Below, piece by piece: positions 17,641-26,900 of a stretch of DNA of 64,000 nt. Numbering within the stretch: position 1 is the first letter of the stretch; each line of letters starts with the position of its first letter. The notes under the pieces are model-generated. The model did no database searches. It was not told where the DNA came from and saw only the letters and a program-made list of their open reading frames with translations. A program made the translations under genes and the position numbers. Origin of the DNA: an uncultured SAR116 cluster alpha proteobacterium (GTDB lineage: Bacteria; Pseudomonadota; Alphaproteobacteria; Puniceispirillales; Puniceispirillaceae); the NCBI GenBank assembly GCA_902625725.1, contig CACOCY010000009.1, positions 27,683-91,682 of the forward strand, given 5' to 3'.

Positions 17641-18486
17641 ATGCTCGATCCTATTAGTAATCTTGAAACTTTAAAAGAAAGTTTATCTAAATATGATTTG
17701 AAGGCAAAAAAAGCACTTGGTCAAAATTTTCTTTTGGATACAGATTTTACCGATAAAATTGCACTAGCCTCAGCGCCGTTTGACGGTTGCGTAATTGAGA
17801 TAGGGCCAGGTCCTGGCGGACTGACTCGCTCCATTTTACTTCATGGTGCAAAAAAGGTTATAGCTATTGAAAAGGACCCTCGTGCTATTTCTTTTCTTGA
17901 AGAGTTAAAAGACGCAGCTAAACCCAGACTTAAGATAAAGCAAGCTGATGCACTTACACAAACAGTTTGGACTTTTGGCAGTAAACCGAGGCAGATTATT
18001 GCAAACCTTCCCTACAACGTTGCTACACCATTGTTAATTCTGTGGTTAAAGCATATAAACGCATTTGATAAATTAACGCTTATGTTTCAAAAAGAAGTAG
18101 CGGAGCGCATAGTAGCCAGACCAGGATATAACAATTTTGGTAGGTTATCTGTTTTAACCAATTGGCTTACTGATTCAGAAATATTATTTGAAGTTCCAGC
18201 GTCAGCATTTACTCCAAGGCCAAAAGTTACTTCTGCTGTAATTCAGTTTTTACCAAGAAAGAAGCCACTGTATGATTGCACGATGAAACACCTGGAAATA
18301 GTGACCCAAATTGCCTTTAATCAGCGTCGCAAAATGCTTCGCGCTAGTTTTAAACAATTTGGTGGCTCTGAAATGCTTTCTTCCCTCGGCATAGACCCTC
18401 AGCTACGTCCACAGGAACTTTCTATTCAAAATTTTTGTAAACTTGCTAATCATTTAGGAAATCACATAGATGAAGCAACAGTGTAA
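17641..18486 (+). CDS. rsmA: 16S rRNA (adenine1518/1519-N6) dimethyltransferase
   Basis: RsmA (KsgA) dimethylates two adjacent adenines near the 3' end of 16S rRNA, a late step in 30S assembly. The 281 residues include KKALGQNFLLD at the N-terminus, the SAM-binding EIGPGPGGLTRSIL, the acidic IAIEKDPRAI, and the catalytic NLPYNVATPLL motif. The C-terminal helical domain has FNQRRKMLRASFK. The ATG directly follows the pdxA stop codon, with no spacer. It converges on gmk with only four bases between the stops. Confidence 0.97.
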   Translation: MLDPISNLETLKESLSKYDLKAKKALGQNFLLDTDFTDKIALASAPFDGCVIEIGPGPGGLTRSILLHGAKKVIAIEKDPRAISFLEELKDAAKPRLKIKQADALTQTVWTFGSKPRQIIANLPYNVATPLLILWLKHINAFDKLTLMFQKEVAERIVARPGYNNFGRLSVLTNWLTDSEILFEVPASAFTPRPKVTSAVIQFLPRKKPLYDCTMKHLEIVTQIAFNQRRKMLRASFKQFGGSEMLSSLGIDPQLRPQELSIQNFCKLANHLGNHIDEATV

Positions 18487-18490
18487 TAAA

Positions 18491-19126
18491 TTAAAGCTGA
18501 GAACTCAAATGCTTTACAAATTGTACAAGCCCGTTCTGTCTTTCTCTTCGCGACCGTTCTGCATTTAATATAGATTGAACCTGTTGAACAGATTTGTCTA
18601 AATCATAATTTATTACAACATAATCATACTCGGAATAGTGGCTCATTTCGCCAGCGGATTTTGACATGCGTTGAGCCACAACATCACTTGTATCCTGAGC
18701 GCGATTAAAAAGTCTTTTCTCGAGTTCTTTTATAGAAGGAGGCAAAATGAAAACTGATACCAGATCCTGTCCTGCCTTTGCTTTCATTTGCTGCGTACCT
18801 TGCCAATCGATATCAAAAAGAATATCAACCCCGGAATTAAGACTACTTTCCACCGGTTTTGATGGCGTCCCATAATAATGGCCAAATACTTTCGCATATT
18901 CTAGAAACTCAGACCTATTTATTCTTGTCTCAAAATCTATTGTTGATAGAAACAGGTAATCTTTTCCTTCAACTTCGCCAGGGCGCCTCTGTCGCGTTGT
19001 CGCTGATACAGAAAGCTTAAGTTCTGTTTCCTGCTGCAGAAGCCTATTACATATACTTGTTTTACCGGCTCCAGATGGAGAAGATAAAACAAGCATTATT
19101 CCACGTCTGGTAATTGGAGGACCCAT
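18491..19126 (-). CDS. gmk: Guanylate kinase
   Basis: Gmk phosphorylates GMP to GDP. The 211 residues carry the P-loop SSPSGAGKTSICNRLL, the GMP-binding STTRQRRPGEVEGKDYLFL and YGTPSKPVE segments, and DIDWQGTQQMK. The length is standard. It is the last gene of the minus-strand fatty-acid and envelope operon, 14 bases after mltG. In many alphaproteobacteria a yicC gene lies between mltG and gmk; it is missing here. Confidence 0.97.
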   Translation of the reverse strand: MGPPITRRGIMLVLSSPSGAGKTSICNRLLQQETELKLSVSATTRQRRPGEVEGKDYLFLSTIDFETRINRSEFLEYAKVFGHYYGTPSKPVESSLNSGVDILFDIDWQGTQQMKAKAGQDLVSVFILPPSIKELEKRLFNRAQDTSDVVAQRMSKSAGEMSHYSEYDYVVINYDLDKSVQQVQSILNAERSRRERQNGLVQFVKHLSSQL

Positions 19127-19140
19127 TTAGTTATAGTTTC

Positions 19141-20133
19141 CTATTCTTTTTTTGTTGCTATAGTCTTTCTATACTCTCTTACATTGTCGTTATGTTCGTC
19201 CAGTGTTTTAGCAAATCGATGCCCACCCAGACCATCTGCGACAAAATATAGGTAATCAGTCTTTGCCGGATTAAGCACTGATTGAATCGAGGCAAATCCA
19301 GGATTCGAAATGGGGGTTTTTGGTAAACCCCGAAACATGTAAGTGTTCCAATCGTGCATTTGCTTCAAATGCTTTCTCAAAAGACGTTTTGGAACAACTC
19401 CTTTTGTCTTAAGTCCATAAATTACAGTTGGATCGGATTGTAACGGCATTTTTGATTTCAATCGATTAATAAATACTGAAGCAATAATCGGACGTTCTGC
19501 CTGTTTTCCGGTCTCTTGCTCAACAATTGAAGCAAGAATTACTGCCTCTCTCGACGACTTTATTGGAAGATTATCTTTCCTCTTAGCCCATAGTTCTGCA
19601 AGTGTTACCTCGAATTTTTGTGATGCACGTTCAAGAATATTGTGTCTAGACATATCACGAGTATAAAAATAAGTATCCGGAAAAAGGCTGCCTTCCTGAG
19701 GAATAACAACGATCTGATCTCTCATATAAGGCGCATTATTCAATAAACTTATAATCTGTTTAGATGTAAAACCTTCAGGAAACGTAATCTTGTGTTGTAG
19801 CGATACCCCTGAGTGAAGTATATCCATCGCCTGTGAAAGAGTTGAATAAGCTGGAATCTCGTATTCACCTATTTTTGGTATAAACGGCTTCAAAGTTGAG
19901 TATTTAGCAATAAAAAACTGTGCTCTATTTGATATAATATTTTTACGATAGAGCTCCCAACTTATCGAATTGTCACCATCTCCAGGTCGTACTAACATAA
20001 TAACAGGATTTTTATTTTTACCAGCCAAATTTTTTGAATATTCCGCAAGTACGTATCCTGCAAAACCAAAACCAATAAATAAAAATGTCAAAATAAAAAC
20101 AATACGCAAAAACAGCCTTATGGCCTGCCTCAT
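19141..20133 (-). CDS. mltG: Endolytic murein transglycosylase MltG
   Basis: MltG (YceG-like) cleaves nascent glycan strands and is thought to end peptidoglycan polymerisation at the inner membrane. The product has one N-terminal transmembrane helix (about 8-28) and the YceG domain, with GSLFPDTYFYTRDM, ASIVEQETGKQAERP carrying the likely catalytic Glu, VFINRLKSKMPLQSDPTVIYG, and TPISNPGFASIQSVLNP. I chose the ATG at 20133 (330 residues), 5 bases after the fabF stop; an upstream TTG at 20154 would overlap fabF. Confidence 0.93.
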   Translation of the reverse strand: MRQAIRLFLRIVFILTFLFIGFGFAGYVLAEYSKNLAGKNKNPVIMLVRPGDGDNSISWELYRKNIISNRAQFFIAKYSTLKPFIPKIGEYEIPAYSTLSQAMDILHSGVSLQHKITFPEGFTSKQIISLLNNAPYMRDQIVVIPQEGSLFPDTYFYTRDMSRHNILERASQKFEVTLAELWAKRKDNLPIKSSREAVILASIVEQETGKQAERPIIASVFINRLKSKMPLQSDPTVIYGLKTKGVVPKRLLRKHLKQMHDWNTYMFRGLPKTPISNPGFASIQSVLNPAKTDYLYFVADGLGGHRFAKTLDEHNDNVREYRKTIATKKE

Positions 20134-20137
20134 CTTT

Positions 20138-21400
20138 CTAATCAACCTCACCAATTATTAACGAAGCGTTAGTACCGCCAAATCCAAAAGAGTTAGACAT
20201 CGCGTTATTAATAGTTTTCCTTCGTGATTTTAGAGGCACCAAGTCTAGTCGCTCTAAAATATCTTCTTTATCGTTCAGATTTAAAGTTGGAGGTAATATA
20301 TTATCTCTAACAGCGAGAGTTGAGAAAATAGCTTCAATAGCTCCAGCAGCTCCTAATAAATGTCCTGTTGCACTTTTTGTTGAAGACATGGAAGCACTAT
20401 CCAGACACCCCTCAAACAAACGCATTACTGCCTCCGCTTCAATTAGGTCCCCAAGAGGCGTTGAGGTGCCGTGTGCGTTTATATAATTGATTTCTTGTGG
20501 CACTAGATTTGCTCGTTTTAGAGCATTCTTCATAGCTCTGAAACCGCCATCCCCATTTGAAGATGGAGCCGTAATATGATATGCATCACCAGACATACCA
20601 TAACCTTTTACTTCGCCATAAATTTTAGCACCTCTTTTGACAGCATGCTCGTATTCCTCAAGAACAACCACGCCTGCCCCTTCACCCATTACGAAACCAT
20701 CTCTCCCTTTATCCCACGGACGAGAGGCAATTTCTGGGGTTTCATTATATTTACTAGATAATGCTCTAGCTGCAGCGAATCCAGCCATTCCAAGCCTACA
20801 GACGGCTGCCTCGGCACCACCAGCCACCATAACATCAGCATCGTCGATTTGTATTATTCTAGCAGCGTCACCTATGGCGTGTGCTCCGGTAGAACAGGCT
20901 GTTACAACAGAATGATTAGGTCCTTTAAAACCAAATTTAATGGAAACTTGGCCGGAAATCAGATTAATTAAGGCAGAGGGAATGAAAAATGGGCTTATTT
21001 TCCTTGGACCACGCTCATTCATTAGCTCCGTTGTTTCAACAATGGATTGCAAGCCACCTATACCTGACCCTACCATAACTCCAGTTCTTTCTTGCTGCGT
21101 CTCTGTCTTTGGTCTCCAGTTTGAATCTTCCACAGCTTCTAATGCTGCAATTATACCAAATTGTATGAATCTATCAATTTTTCGCTGTTCCTTCGGCTCG
21201 ATGAATTTATCAATATCGAGCCCATATTCATCTTCTTTTTTAGGAACCTGACCTGCTATCTGACAAGTGATATCTGATACATTAAATGTATCGATTTTTG
21301 AAATTCCGGTCTTGCCGTCCAGCAGGTTTTTCCAGTTAGCATCCACTCCCTGTCCCAGAGGAGTAACCATTCCCATGCCAGTAATAACTACACGACGCAT
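20138..21400 (-). CDS. fabF: Beta-ketoacyl-ACP synthase II
   Basis: FabF condenses malonyl-ACP with growing acyl-ACP in fatty-acid elongation. The 420 residues begin RRVVITGMGMVTPLG. The active-site Cys169 lies in VTACSTGAHAIGDAA, and the two catalytic His residues are in NAHGTSTPLGD and ATGHLLGAAGAIE. The C-terminus ends NSFGFGGTNASLI. The length is typical. It lies 73 bases after acpP and leads into mltG, the standard alphaproteobacterial arrangement. Confidence 0.98.
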   Translation of the reverse strand: MRRVVITGMGMVTPLGQGVDANWKNLLDGKTGISKIDTFNVSDITCQIAGQVPKKEDEYGLDIDKFIEPKEQRKIDRFIQFGIIAALEAVEDSNWRPKTETQQERTGVMVGSGIGGLQSIVETTELMNERGPRKISPFFIPSALINLISGQVSIKFGFKGPNHSVVTACSTGAHAIGDAARIIQIDDADVMVAGGAEAAVCRLGMAGFAAARALSSKYNETPEIASRPWDKGRDGFVMGEGAGVVVLEEYEHAVKRGAKIYGEVKGYGMSGDAYHITAPSSNGDGGFRAMKNALKRANLVPQEINYINAHGTSTPLGDLIEAEAVMRLFEGCLDSASMSSTKSATGHLLGAAGAIEAIFSTLAVRDNILPPTLNLNDKEDILERLDLVPLKSRRKTINNAMSNSFGFGGTNASLIIGEVD

Positions 21401-21473
21401 TTCATCAAACCTCTTGAATTATTAGCCTGACACCTAATTCGTGTAAATGCAGGCTAATGTATCGCAAAGCTAG

Positions 21474-21707
21474 TTAAGCAGCACTTTCAAGGAAATCCAC
21501 TGCATCTTTAACCGTCTGAATCTTCTCAGCCGCATCATCGGGAATCTCCACTTCAAATTCTTCTTCAAATGCCATGACCAATTCTACAGTATCTAGGCTA
21601 TCTGCTCCCAAATCATCAATGAAGGATGCACCATCAACAACTTTCGAATCTTCCACACCAAGATGTTCAACAACAATAGCTTTAACGCGACTAGAAATAT
21701 CACTCAT
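21474..21707 (-). CDS. acpP: Acyl carrier protein
   Basis: AcpP carries acyl intermediates on a 4'-phosphopantetheine arm in fatty-acid and lipid A synthesis. The 77 residues form the usual acidic four-helix protein; the modified serine is Ser37 in [13 protein letters not shown]. The ATG at 21707 has a GGGGA element about 6 bases upstream. The 116-base spacer before it holds a perfect palindrome (21726-21740), so the gene probably has its own promoter in addition to readthrough from fabG. Confidence 0.99.
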   Translation of the reverse strand: MSDISSRVKAIVVEHLGVEDSKVVDGASFIDDLGADSLDTVELVMAFEEEFEVEIPDDAAEKIQTVKDAVDFLESAA

Positions 21708-21725
21708 TATAATCCCCTATTTAAT

Positions 21726-21740
21726 AGTCCAAATTGGACT
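21726..21740. promoter_or_regulatory. 15-base perfect palindrome upstream of acpP
   Basis: AGTCCAA-A-TTGGACT lies 19-33 bases upstream of the acpP start, between acpP and fabG. Both halves match perfectly around one central base. It could be an operator for a dimeric repressor or an mRNA hairpin in the acpP leader. No known lipid regulator site was recognised. Confidence 0.4.
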
Positions 21741-21823
21741 TGATCATTTATAATTTGGCGTGGGTTTAGCACAGTTTTTAATTGCAGGCTAGTGTCTGAT
21801 TTCATAACCTATGAAACAATTAG

Positions 21824-22564
21824 CTATAGCATTGCCATTCCACCATTTATGTGAAACGTGGCACCAGTTAAATAACTTGCTTCTTGCGTAGCTAAAAACA
21901 AAACCGCTGACGCGACCTCATCAGGAGTTCCTAACCTTCCAACAGGTACTTGTCTAAGTAAATTATACTTTTGTTTTTCGTCTAGTGAGTCTGTCATCGG
22001 GGTTTCTATAAAACCAGGTGCAACGATATTAACAGTAATTCCCCTACTGGCTACCTCCTGAGCAAGCGACTTACAAAATCCTATCAATCCGGCTTTGGAT
22101 GCCGCATAATTGCTTTGCCCAGGATTTCCAGTTGCACCAACGATAGAAGATATAGAGATAATCCTACCCCATTTTGCTTTAATCATCGAACGAATGGCTG
22201 ACCTACACAAGATCATATTTGCTGTTAGGTTAACATCCAATACTGACTGCCAGTCCTCAATTTTCATTCTCATCAACAATCCATCAATAGTAAAACCAGC
22301 GTTATTTATAAGAATATCTATTGGTGCATTAGACAAATTGCTTGCCGATTCCACCAGTGTTGAAACAGCGTCTAAATCCTGAAGGTTTGCTGAAACAACA
22401 GATGTATTCGAACCAATTTGTTCAGAAAGAGCTAATAGTTTTTTCTGACTTGTTCCATGTAAAACAACGTGAGCACCCCTGGAATGAAGCAGAGTTGCTA
22501 TGGCCCTGCCAATACCACCACTGGCACCAGTAACAAGAGCAGTTTTTCCACTTAAGTCAAACAT
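21824..22564 (-). CDS. fabG: 3-oxoacyl-ACP reductase
   Basis: FabG reduces beta-ketoacyl-ACP with NADPH in fatty-acid elongation. The 246-residue classical SDR has the cofactor motif TGASGGIGRAIA (12-23), NNAG at 87-90, and the catalytic Ser140, Tyr153 and Lys157 (SNYAASKAGL). It also has the FabG-typical MRMKIEDWQSVLDVNL and C-terminal YLTGATFHINGGMAML. Its place between fabD and acpP settles the FabG assignment over other SDRs. Confidence 0.98.
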   Translation of the reverse strand: MFDLSGKTALVTGASGGIGRAIATLLHSRGAHVVLHGTSQKKLLALSEQIGSNTSVVSANLQDLDAVSTLVESASNLSNAPIDILINNAGFTIDGLLMRMKIEDWQSVLDVNLTANMILCRSAIRSMIKAKWGRIISISSIVGATGNPGQSNYAASKAGLIGFCKSLAQEVASRGITVNIVAPGFIETPMTDSLDEKQKYNLLRQVPVGRLGTPDEVASAVLFLATQEASYLTGATFHINGGMAML

Positions 22565-22642
22565 AAAAGAATCCTTTATTTTTAGTCTTTAAATATCCCC
22601 AAAAAGTATCATTATAATTACTACAAGAGAAATTATTAAAGG

Positions 22643-23590
22643 TTAAGAAAAATAGTTTGTTATATCCTCAAATGTCTCTAACGAGGTTGTTTGTGCATTA
22701 GGATTTGTTCGCTTAACGAGACCAGATAATATTTTTCCAGTCCCAATTTCAACAAAATTTGTAACTCCATTTTGTGAGAGATTAATGATTGTTTCTCGCC
22801 AACGCACTCGGGCTGTTACTTGGGCCACCAAATTCGAGCGAAGTTGTGTCACATCTTCCTCTAATGAAGCCGTTACATTACAATAAACTTTTAATCTAGG
22901 GGGGGCAAACTTACATTTCGCCAACGCGGTCGACATAATATCTGCTGCTGGGGACATTAAATCACAATGAAATGGTGCGCTGACCGGAAGCATTAGACTT
23001 TTCTTAACTCCAATCTGAGTTGCCATTTCACATAATTTTTTTACTGCATTTTTATGACCACTTACAACAATCTGGTTTGGAGAGTTATCATTTGCAATTT
23101 GAATAATTTCAGACGACTTATTTGAGTTGAAAACAGCTATTAGAGCTTCTATTTTATTTATATCGGAACCTATCATGGCAGCCATTGCGCCTGTACCAAC
23201 CGGTGTAGCTGATTGCATCGCCTCCCCCCTTATTCTCAGTAACTGCGCAGCTTTGGAAATTTCCAAACACTTAGATGCAGCCAGCGCAGAATATTCTCCA
23301 AGGGAGTGCCCTGCGACAAATGATGCATGGTTTTCAATATCACCGAATCTTTCCTCAATTGCTGCCACTACGGCTAAAGAACTGGCAAAAATTGCTGGTT
23401 GTGCATTTTTTGTTAATTGGAGAATATCCGCAGGACCTTGTTTCATCAAAGAAAATAAATCTTCTGATATTGCATCATTTACCTGTTCGAAAAGAAGTTT
23501 TGCAGATTTGCTCTCATCAGCGAGCGCTGCACCCATCCCAATAATTTGTGAGCCTTGACCTGGGAATAATAATGCAACGGATGCCTTCAT
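22643..23590 (-). CDS. fabD: Malonyl-CoA:ACP transacylase
   Basis: FabD loads malonate from CoA onto ACP, supplying the extender unit for fatty-acid synthesis. The 315 residues have FPGQGSQIIGMG near the N-terminus, the nucleophile Ser96 in GHSLGEY, and the catalytic His in APFHCDLM. The length is typical. It is the first gene of the minus-strand fab operon and diverges from rpsF over about 274 bases. Confidence 0.98.
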   Translation of the reverse strand: MKASVALLFPGQGSQIIGMGAALADESKSAKLLFEQVNDAISEDLFSLMKQGPADILQLTKNAQPAIFASSLAVVAAIEERFGDIENHASFVAGHSLGEYSALAASKCLEISKAAQLLRIRGEAMQSATPVGTGAMAAMIGSDINKIEALIAVFNSNKSSEIIQIANDNSPNQIVVSGHKNAVKKLCEMATQIGVKKSLMLPVSAPFHCDLMSPAADIMSTALAKCKFAPPRLKVYCNVTASLEEDVTQLRSNLVAQVTARVRWRETIINLSQNGVTNFVEIGTGKILSGLVKRTNPNAQTTSLETFEDITNYFS

Positions 23591-23782
23591 AATTTATTAT
23601 TTCCTTATAAAATTTCGTGGTATTCGATTATTTTTATTTAAATTACTCCTTACAATATTTGAACCGGGTGGTGAAGCATCTTTTTAAAAAACTATCAACT
23701 TGCAAAATAAGACTATTTAATGCATAACGATGTCGTTCAAAAATAAATTGTGTGACCATTTACATAAGAATACACTCCCTTG

Positions 23783-23809
23783 CCAGCAATAATGCTGGTT
23801 CGTCACGAA
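23783..23809 (+). promoter_or_regulatory. Tandem hairpins in the rpsF leader
   Basis: In the 274-base spacer before rpsF, CCAGCA-ATAA-TGCTGG (23783-23798) is followed at once by TTCG-TCA-CGAA (23799-23809). They could form two adjacent hairpins in the rpsF-rpsR-rplI leader, a place where S6-S18 autoregulatory structures occur in other bacteria. The conserved CCG-bulge motif of that element was not recognised, so a regulatory role is inference. Nothing else was recognised in this spacer. Confidence 0.35.
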
Positions 23810-23864
23810 GTAATGTTATCGATGTAATATTATCGACATGACTATTAGCCATAAGGAGAGAAAC

Positions 23865-24275
23865 ATGAGGCTTTATGAATGCGTTATCATTGCGCGTCAA
23901 GATGTGTCTGCGGGACAAGTGGACGAATTAGTTAATGAATTTTGCTCTATAATAGAGAATGATGGAGGGTCGATTCGGAGGAGAGAATATTGGGGTCTTC
24001 GATCGTTAGCGTATAGAATTAAAAAAAATCGAAAAGGGCATTACATTCTTCTAAATATTGAAACTGTGCCAAAAACATTAAAAGAGTTTGAGCGAATTAT
24101 GGGTTTAAATGAAGACATCCTTCGTTTCATGACAATTGGGATTGATAAACTAGAAGAAGGTCCTTCCGTCATGATGCAAACTAAACAAGAGCGTCCACGT
24201 TCTGAAAGAAGCGAGAGAAAAGAAATGCCAAAAGACGACAAATTTAATGCAAAAGTAGTGTCGGAAGGAGAATAA
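23865..24275 (+). CDS. rpsF: 30S ribosomal protein S6
   Basis: S6 binds 16S rRNA with S18 in the central domain of the small subunit. I chose the ATG at 23865 (136 residues, MRLYECVIIARQDVS) because AAGGAGAG lies 6 bases upstream and this matches the family N-terminus; an ATG at 23838 would add nine unrelated residues. YWGLRSLAYRIKKNRKGHYILL and an acidic and basic tail typical of alphaproteobacterial S6 are present. rpsR follows after 3 bases. Confidence 0.97.
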   Translation: MRLYECVIIARQDVSAGQVDELVNEFCSIIENDGGSIRRREYWGLRSLAYRIKKNRKGHYILLNIETVPKTLKEFERIMGLNEDILRFMTIGIDKLEEGPSVMMQTKQERPRSERSERKEMPKDDKFNAKVVSEGE

Positions 24276-24278
24276 TAA

Positions 24279-24533
24279 ATGACCCAATTAGAAATTACAA
24301 GGGAAGCCCTTCGCCGTCCACAAAACAAACGTCGTAAGTCATGTCCGTTTTCTGGTCCTGGTGCCCCCAGGATTGATTACAAGGATGTAAAGCTGCTAAC
24401 AAGATTTGTCTCTGAACGAGGAAAAATAGTTCCCTCACGTATATCTGCTGTTTCGGCAAAAAAGCAGCGCGAGCTGTCCAATGCAATAAAACGGGCGCGC
24501 TTTTTAGCACTAATGCCTTATGCCTCCATCTAA
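24279..24533 (+). CDS. rpsR: 30S ribosomal protein S18
   Basis: S18 pairs with S6 on the 30S platform. The 84-residue protein has the family core [21 protein letters not shown], then [34 protein letters not shown]; these are described as separate parts of one block. It has only one Cys in the N-terminal region, so it is not a zinc-binding form. It lies between rpsF and rplI in the standard order, 15 bases before rplI. Confidence 0.98.
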   Translation: MTQLEITREALRRPQNKRRKSCPFSGPGAPRIDYKDVKLLTRFVSERGKIVPSRISAVSAKKQRELSNAIKRARFLALMPYASI

Positions 24534-24548
24534 TTAGGATATGAAAAA

Positions 24549-25175
24549 ATGGAAATCGTACTTTTAGAGCGCGTTGAAAAACTTGGTAAAATTGGTGATG
24601 TTGTTAGAGTAAAACCGGGTTATGCTAGAAATTTTCTTTTACCCCAAGGAAAAGCGTTACGTGCCAACAAACAAAATCTAGCAAAATTTGAAGCTGAAAG
24701 AAGCGCTATAGAGGCTAAGAATGCCGATGCTAAAAAAAGAGCAGAATTACTCTCAGAAACTATTGGAACTTTTAACGTCAATATCGTTCGTGCTGCGTCA
24801 GAAATGGGTCAGTTGTATGGCTCTGTAACGTCGCGCGATATATCAGAAGCAATTGTACAAGCAGGCTATGAGGTAGAAAAACGTCAGGTTGTTATGGATG
24901 CTGCTATAAAAACGCTAGGTCTATTTCACATAAAATTAGCGCTTCACCCTGAGGTTACCAAGCAAATTGTAGTGAATGTGGCCCGCTCTCTTGAAGAAGC
25001 TAAATCACAATTAGCTTCAGGAAAGGCAGTGGTAACTGAGACTGAAAATAAAGACCAAGACGAAATTTCTCAAAGGACAAAACACGAACAGGTTGGAGAT
25101 GTTGAAGCTAACAATAATCTGGTTGGTGACTTAAATGGCGATGAAGAAAAAATTGAAGAACCAAAAAGTGGATAA
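24549..25175 (+). CDS. rplI: 50S ribosomal protein L9
   Basis: L9 bridges the base of the L1 stalk of the large subunit. The 208 residues have the N-terminal signature VLLERVEKLGKIGDVVRVKPGYARNFLLP (in two adjoining parts), a long connecting helix (about 45-75) and the C-terminal domain. An acidic, low-complexity tail of about 50 residues extends beyond the usual 150-residue protein, as in many alphaproteobacteria. It ends the ribosomal run and is followed by a clear intrinsic terminator at 25227-25258. Confidence 0.97.
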   Translation: MEIVLLERVEKLGKIGDVVRVKPGYARNFLLPQGKALRANKQNLAKFEAERSAIEAKNADAKKRAELLSETIGTFNVNIVRAASEMGQLYGSVTSRDISEAIVQAGYEVEKRQVVMDAAIKTLGLFHIKLALHPEVTKQIVVNVARSLEEAKSQLASGKAVVTETENKDQDEISQRTKHEQVGDVEANNNLVGDLNGDEEKIEEPKSG

Positions 25176-25226
25176 TATTTATAATCACCCGAACTCTACT
25201 ACCTTGCTTTCTTGAGGGCATTTTTG

Positions 25227-25258
25227 TACCAGCTTCCATAAAAGGCTGGTATTTTTTT
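25227..25258 (+). terminator. Intrinsic terminator after rplI
   Basis: TACCAGC (25227-25233) pairs with GCTGGTA (25245-25251) around an 11-base loop and is followed by seven T residues. The position, 51 bases after the rplI stop and 68 before dnaB, suggests that the rpsF-rpsR-rplI transcript ends here and that dnaB has its own promoter. Confidence 0.8.
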
Positions 25259-25326
25259 GAGTTATCCCTGTTATCCTCGTTTTTCACAACTAGAAAATAG
25301 AAAAAAATAAGTTTAATCTATGAAAC

Positions 25327-26832
25327 ATGAGCGATAATAAAAATGAAGAACCCATAGCTTTATTTCCACGAACAGAAACCGAGGTCACTTCAACACGTTC
25401 AATGCCTAATAATATCGCTGCAGAGCAAAATTATCTGGGCGCGCTTTTATATGATAATCAGGTATTTGATAAGACCAGCGACCTTCTTCGTTCTGAGCAT
25501 TTTTTTGATCCCCTTCACGGCAAAATATTCGAATCTGCTTCAAAATTAATTATGAGGGGTCAAGTTGCCAACAATGTTACTTTAAAAGCAATGATTACGG
25601 TGGATTCAAATGTTTACGAAATCAATATCGACAATTATTTGGGTGATTTGATTGATGGAATAATCTCAATTTCGGATGCTCCTGATTATGCACAAATTAT
25701 ACATAACAACTATCTTAGACGCGAACTCATTCGAATTTCTGACGCTGTTATACGAGAAGCAATACAGCCTGACATAGACGATTCTGCATTTCGTCAAATT
25801 GAAGCTGCTGAGCAATATCTTTTTAATTTAGCAGAAAAAGACAGCGCTGAAGTCGGCTTGCGCCCATTTTTATCTGTTTTGACGGAAACAATTAAACAGG
25901 CAGAAATTGCCGCAAATTCTGATGGACATTTGTCAGGTTTGTCAACTGGTTTAACTGGCTTAAATAATCTGCTTGGCGGCATGCATAAATCAGATCTAAT
26001 AATCATTGCCGGTAGGCCCGCAATGGGAAAAACAGCGCTAGCAACAAATATTGCCTTTCACGCGGCTACAACCACACGCACAGGCGAGCAACCGGCTCCA
26101 GTAGCTTTTTTCTCGCTTGAAATGTCGGCTGAACAACTTGGCCTCAGAATCCTGTCAGAGCGCTCAGATCTAGATTCCGAAAAAATAAGAAGAGGTAAAC
26201 TAAAAACTGATGAATTTAACAAACTGATAGATGCTAATCGTGAAATTAATATGGCTCCATTTTTCATAGATGACACCCCAGCGTTATCAATTAGTCAACT
26301 TGCAAGCCGCGCCAGACGAATGAAGCGAACGTCCGGCCTTGGACTGATTGTTGTAGACTATCTGCAACTTCTTCAAGCTCAAATTGGCATAAAGCCTGAA
26401 AATAGAGTTCAGGAAATTTCAAACATTACACGTTCGCTTAAGGGGCTTGCCAAAGAGTTGGACGTCCCTGTTCTTGCATTATCACAGCTTTCGCGTGCAG
26501 TCGAACAACGAGAAGACAAAAGACCGAATTTAGCTGATTTAAGAGAATCTGGTTCGATAGAACAAGACTCTGACGTAGTAATGTTTGTATATCGTGAGGA
26601 ATATTATTTAGATAAAAATGAACCACAACAAAAAGACAATGAAACAAATGAAAAATACAACGAACGCTACGATAATTGGACGAAAAAACTTGAGAATACT
26701 TCTGGACTTGCAGAAATTATTATTGCTAAACAGCGCCACGGACCAGTTGGGAATGTTACTGTTCAATTTGAAAGCAGGCTTACAAAATTTCATGACCCAA
26801 TTTCCACAGACCAACTTCCAAATAATTTTTGA
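25327..26832 (+). CDS. dnaB: Replicative DNA helicase DnaB
   Basis: DnaB is the hexameric 5'-3' helicase of the replication fork. The 501 residues have an N-terminal helical domain (about 25-125, starting PNNIAAEQNYLGALLYD) and the RecA-like C-terminal domain. Visible motifs are Walker A GRPAMGKTALA (about 229-239), FFSLEMSAEQLGLR, Walker B LIVVDYLQLL, and the arginine-finger region QRHGPVGNV near the end. The length is slightly above the usual 470-490. No intein was seen. Confidence 0.98.
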   Translation: MSDNKNEEPIALFPRTETEVTSTRSMPNNIAAEQNYLGALLYDNQVFDKTSDLLRSEHFFDPLHGKIFESASKLIMRGQVANNVTLKAMITVDSNVYEINIDNYLGDLIDGIISISDAPDYAQIIHNNYLRRELIRISDAVIREAIQPDIDDSAFRQIEAAEQYLFNLAEKDSAEVGLRPFLSVLTETIKQAEIAANSDGHLSGLSTGLTGLNNLLGGMHKSDLIIIAGRPAMGKTALATNIAFHAATTTRTGEQPAPVAFFSLEMSAEQLGLRILSERSDLDSEKIRRGKLKTDEFNKLIDANREINMAPFFIDDTPALSISQLASRARRMKRTSGLGLIVVDYLQLLQAQIGIKPENRVQEISNITRSLKGLAKELDVPVLALSQLSRAVEQREDKRPNLADLRESGSIEQDSDVVMFVYREEYYLDKNEPQQKDNETNEKYNERYDNWTKKLENTSGLAEIIIAKQRHGPVGNVTVQFESRLTKFHDPISTDQLPNNF

Positions 26833-26900
26833 TAGCTTTATCTATAAAAAAAATACTAAAATCAAAATCTCTACATCTTATAAAATTAGGGAATAAGTTT

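Noticed and set aside
20637..21251. Long plus-strand open frames opposite fabF
   Set aside because: They are antisense shadows of a well-conserved gene, with Ser/Pro/Thr-rich composition and no domain.
26829..26900. TTG start for alanine racemase overlapping dnaB
   Set aside because: The 24 extra residues are unlike Alr N-termini. The GTG at 26901 has an AGGGA site and gives a normal length.
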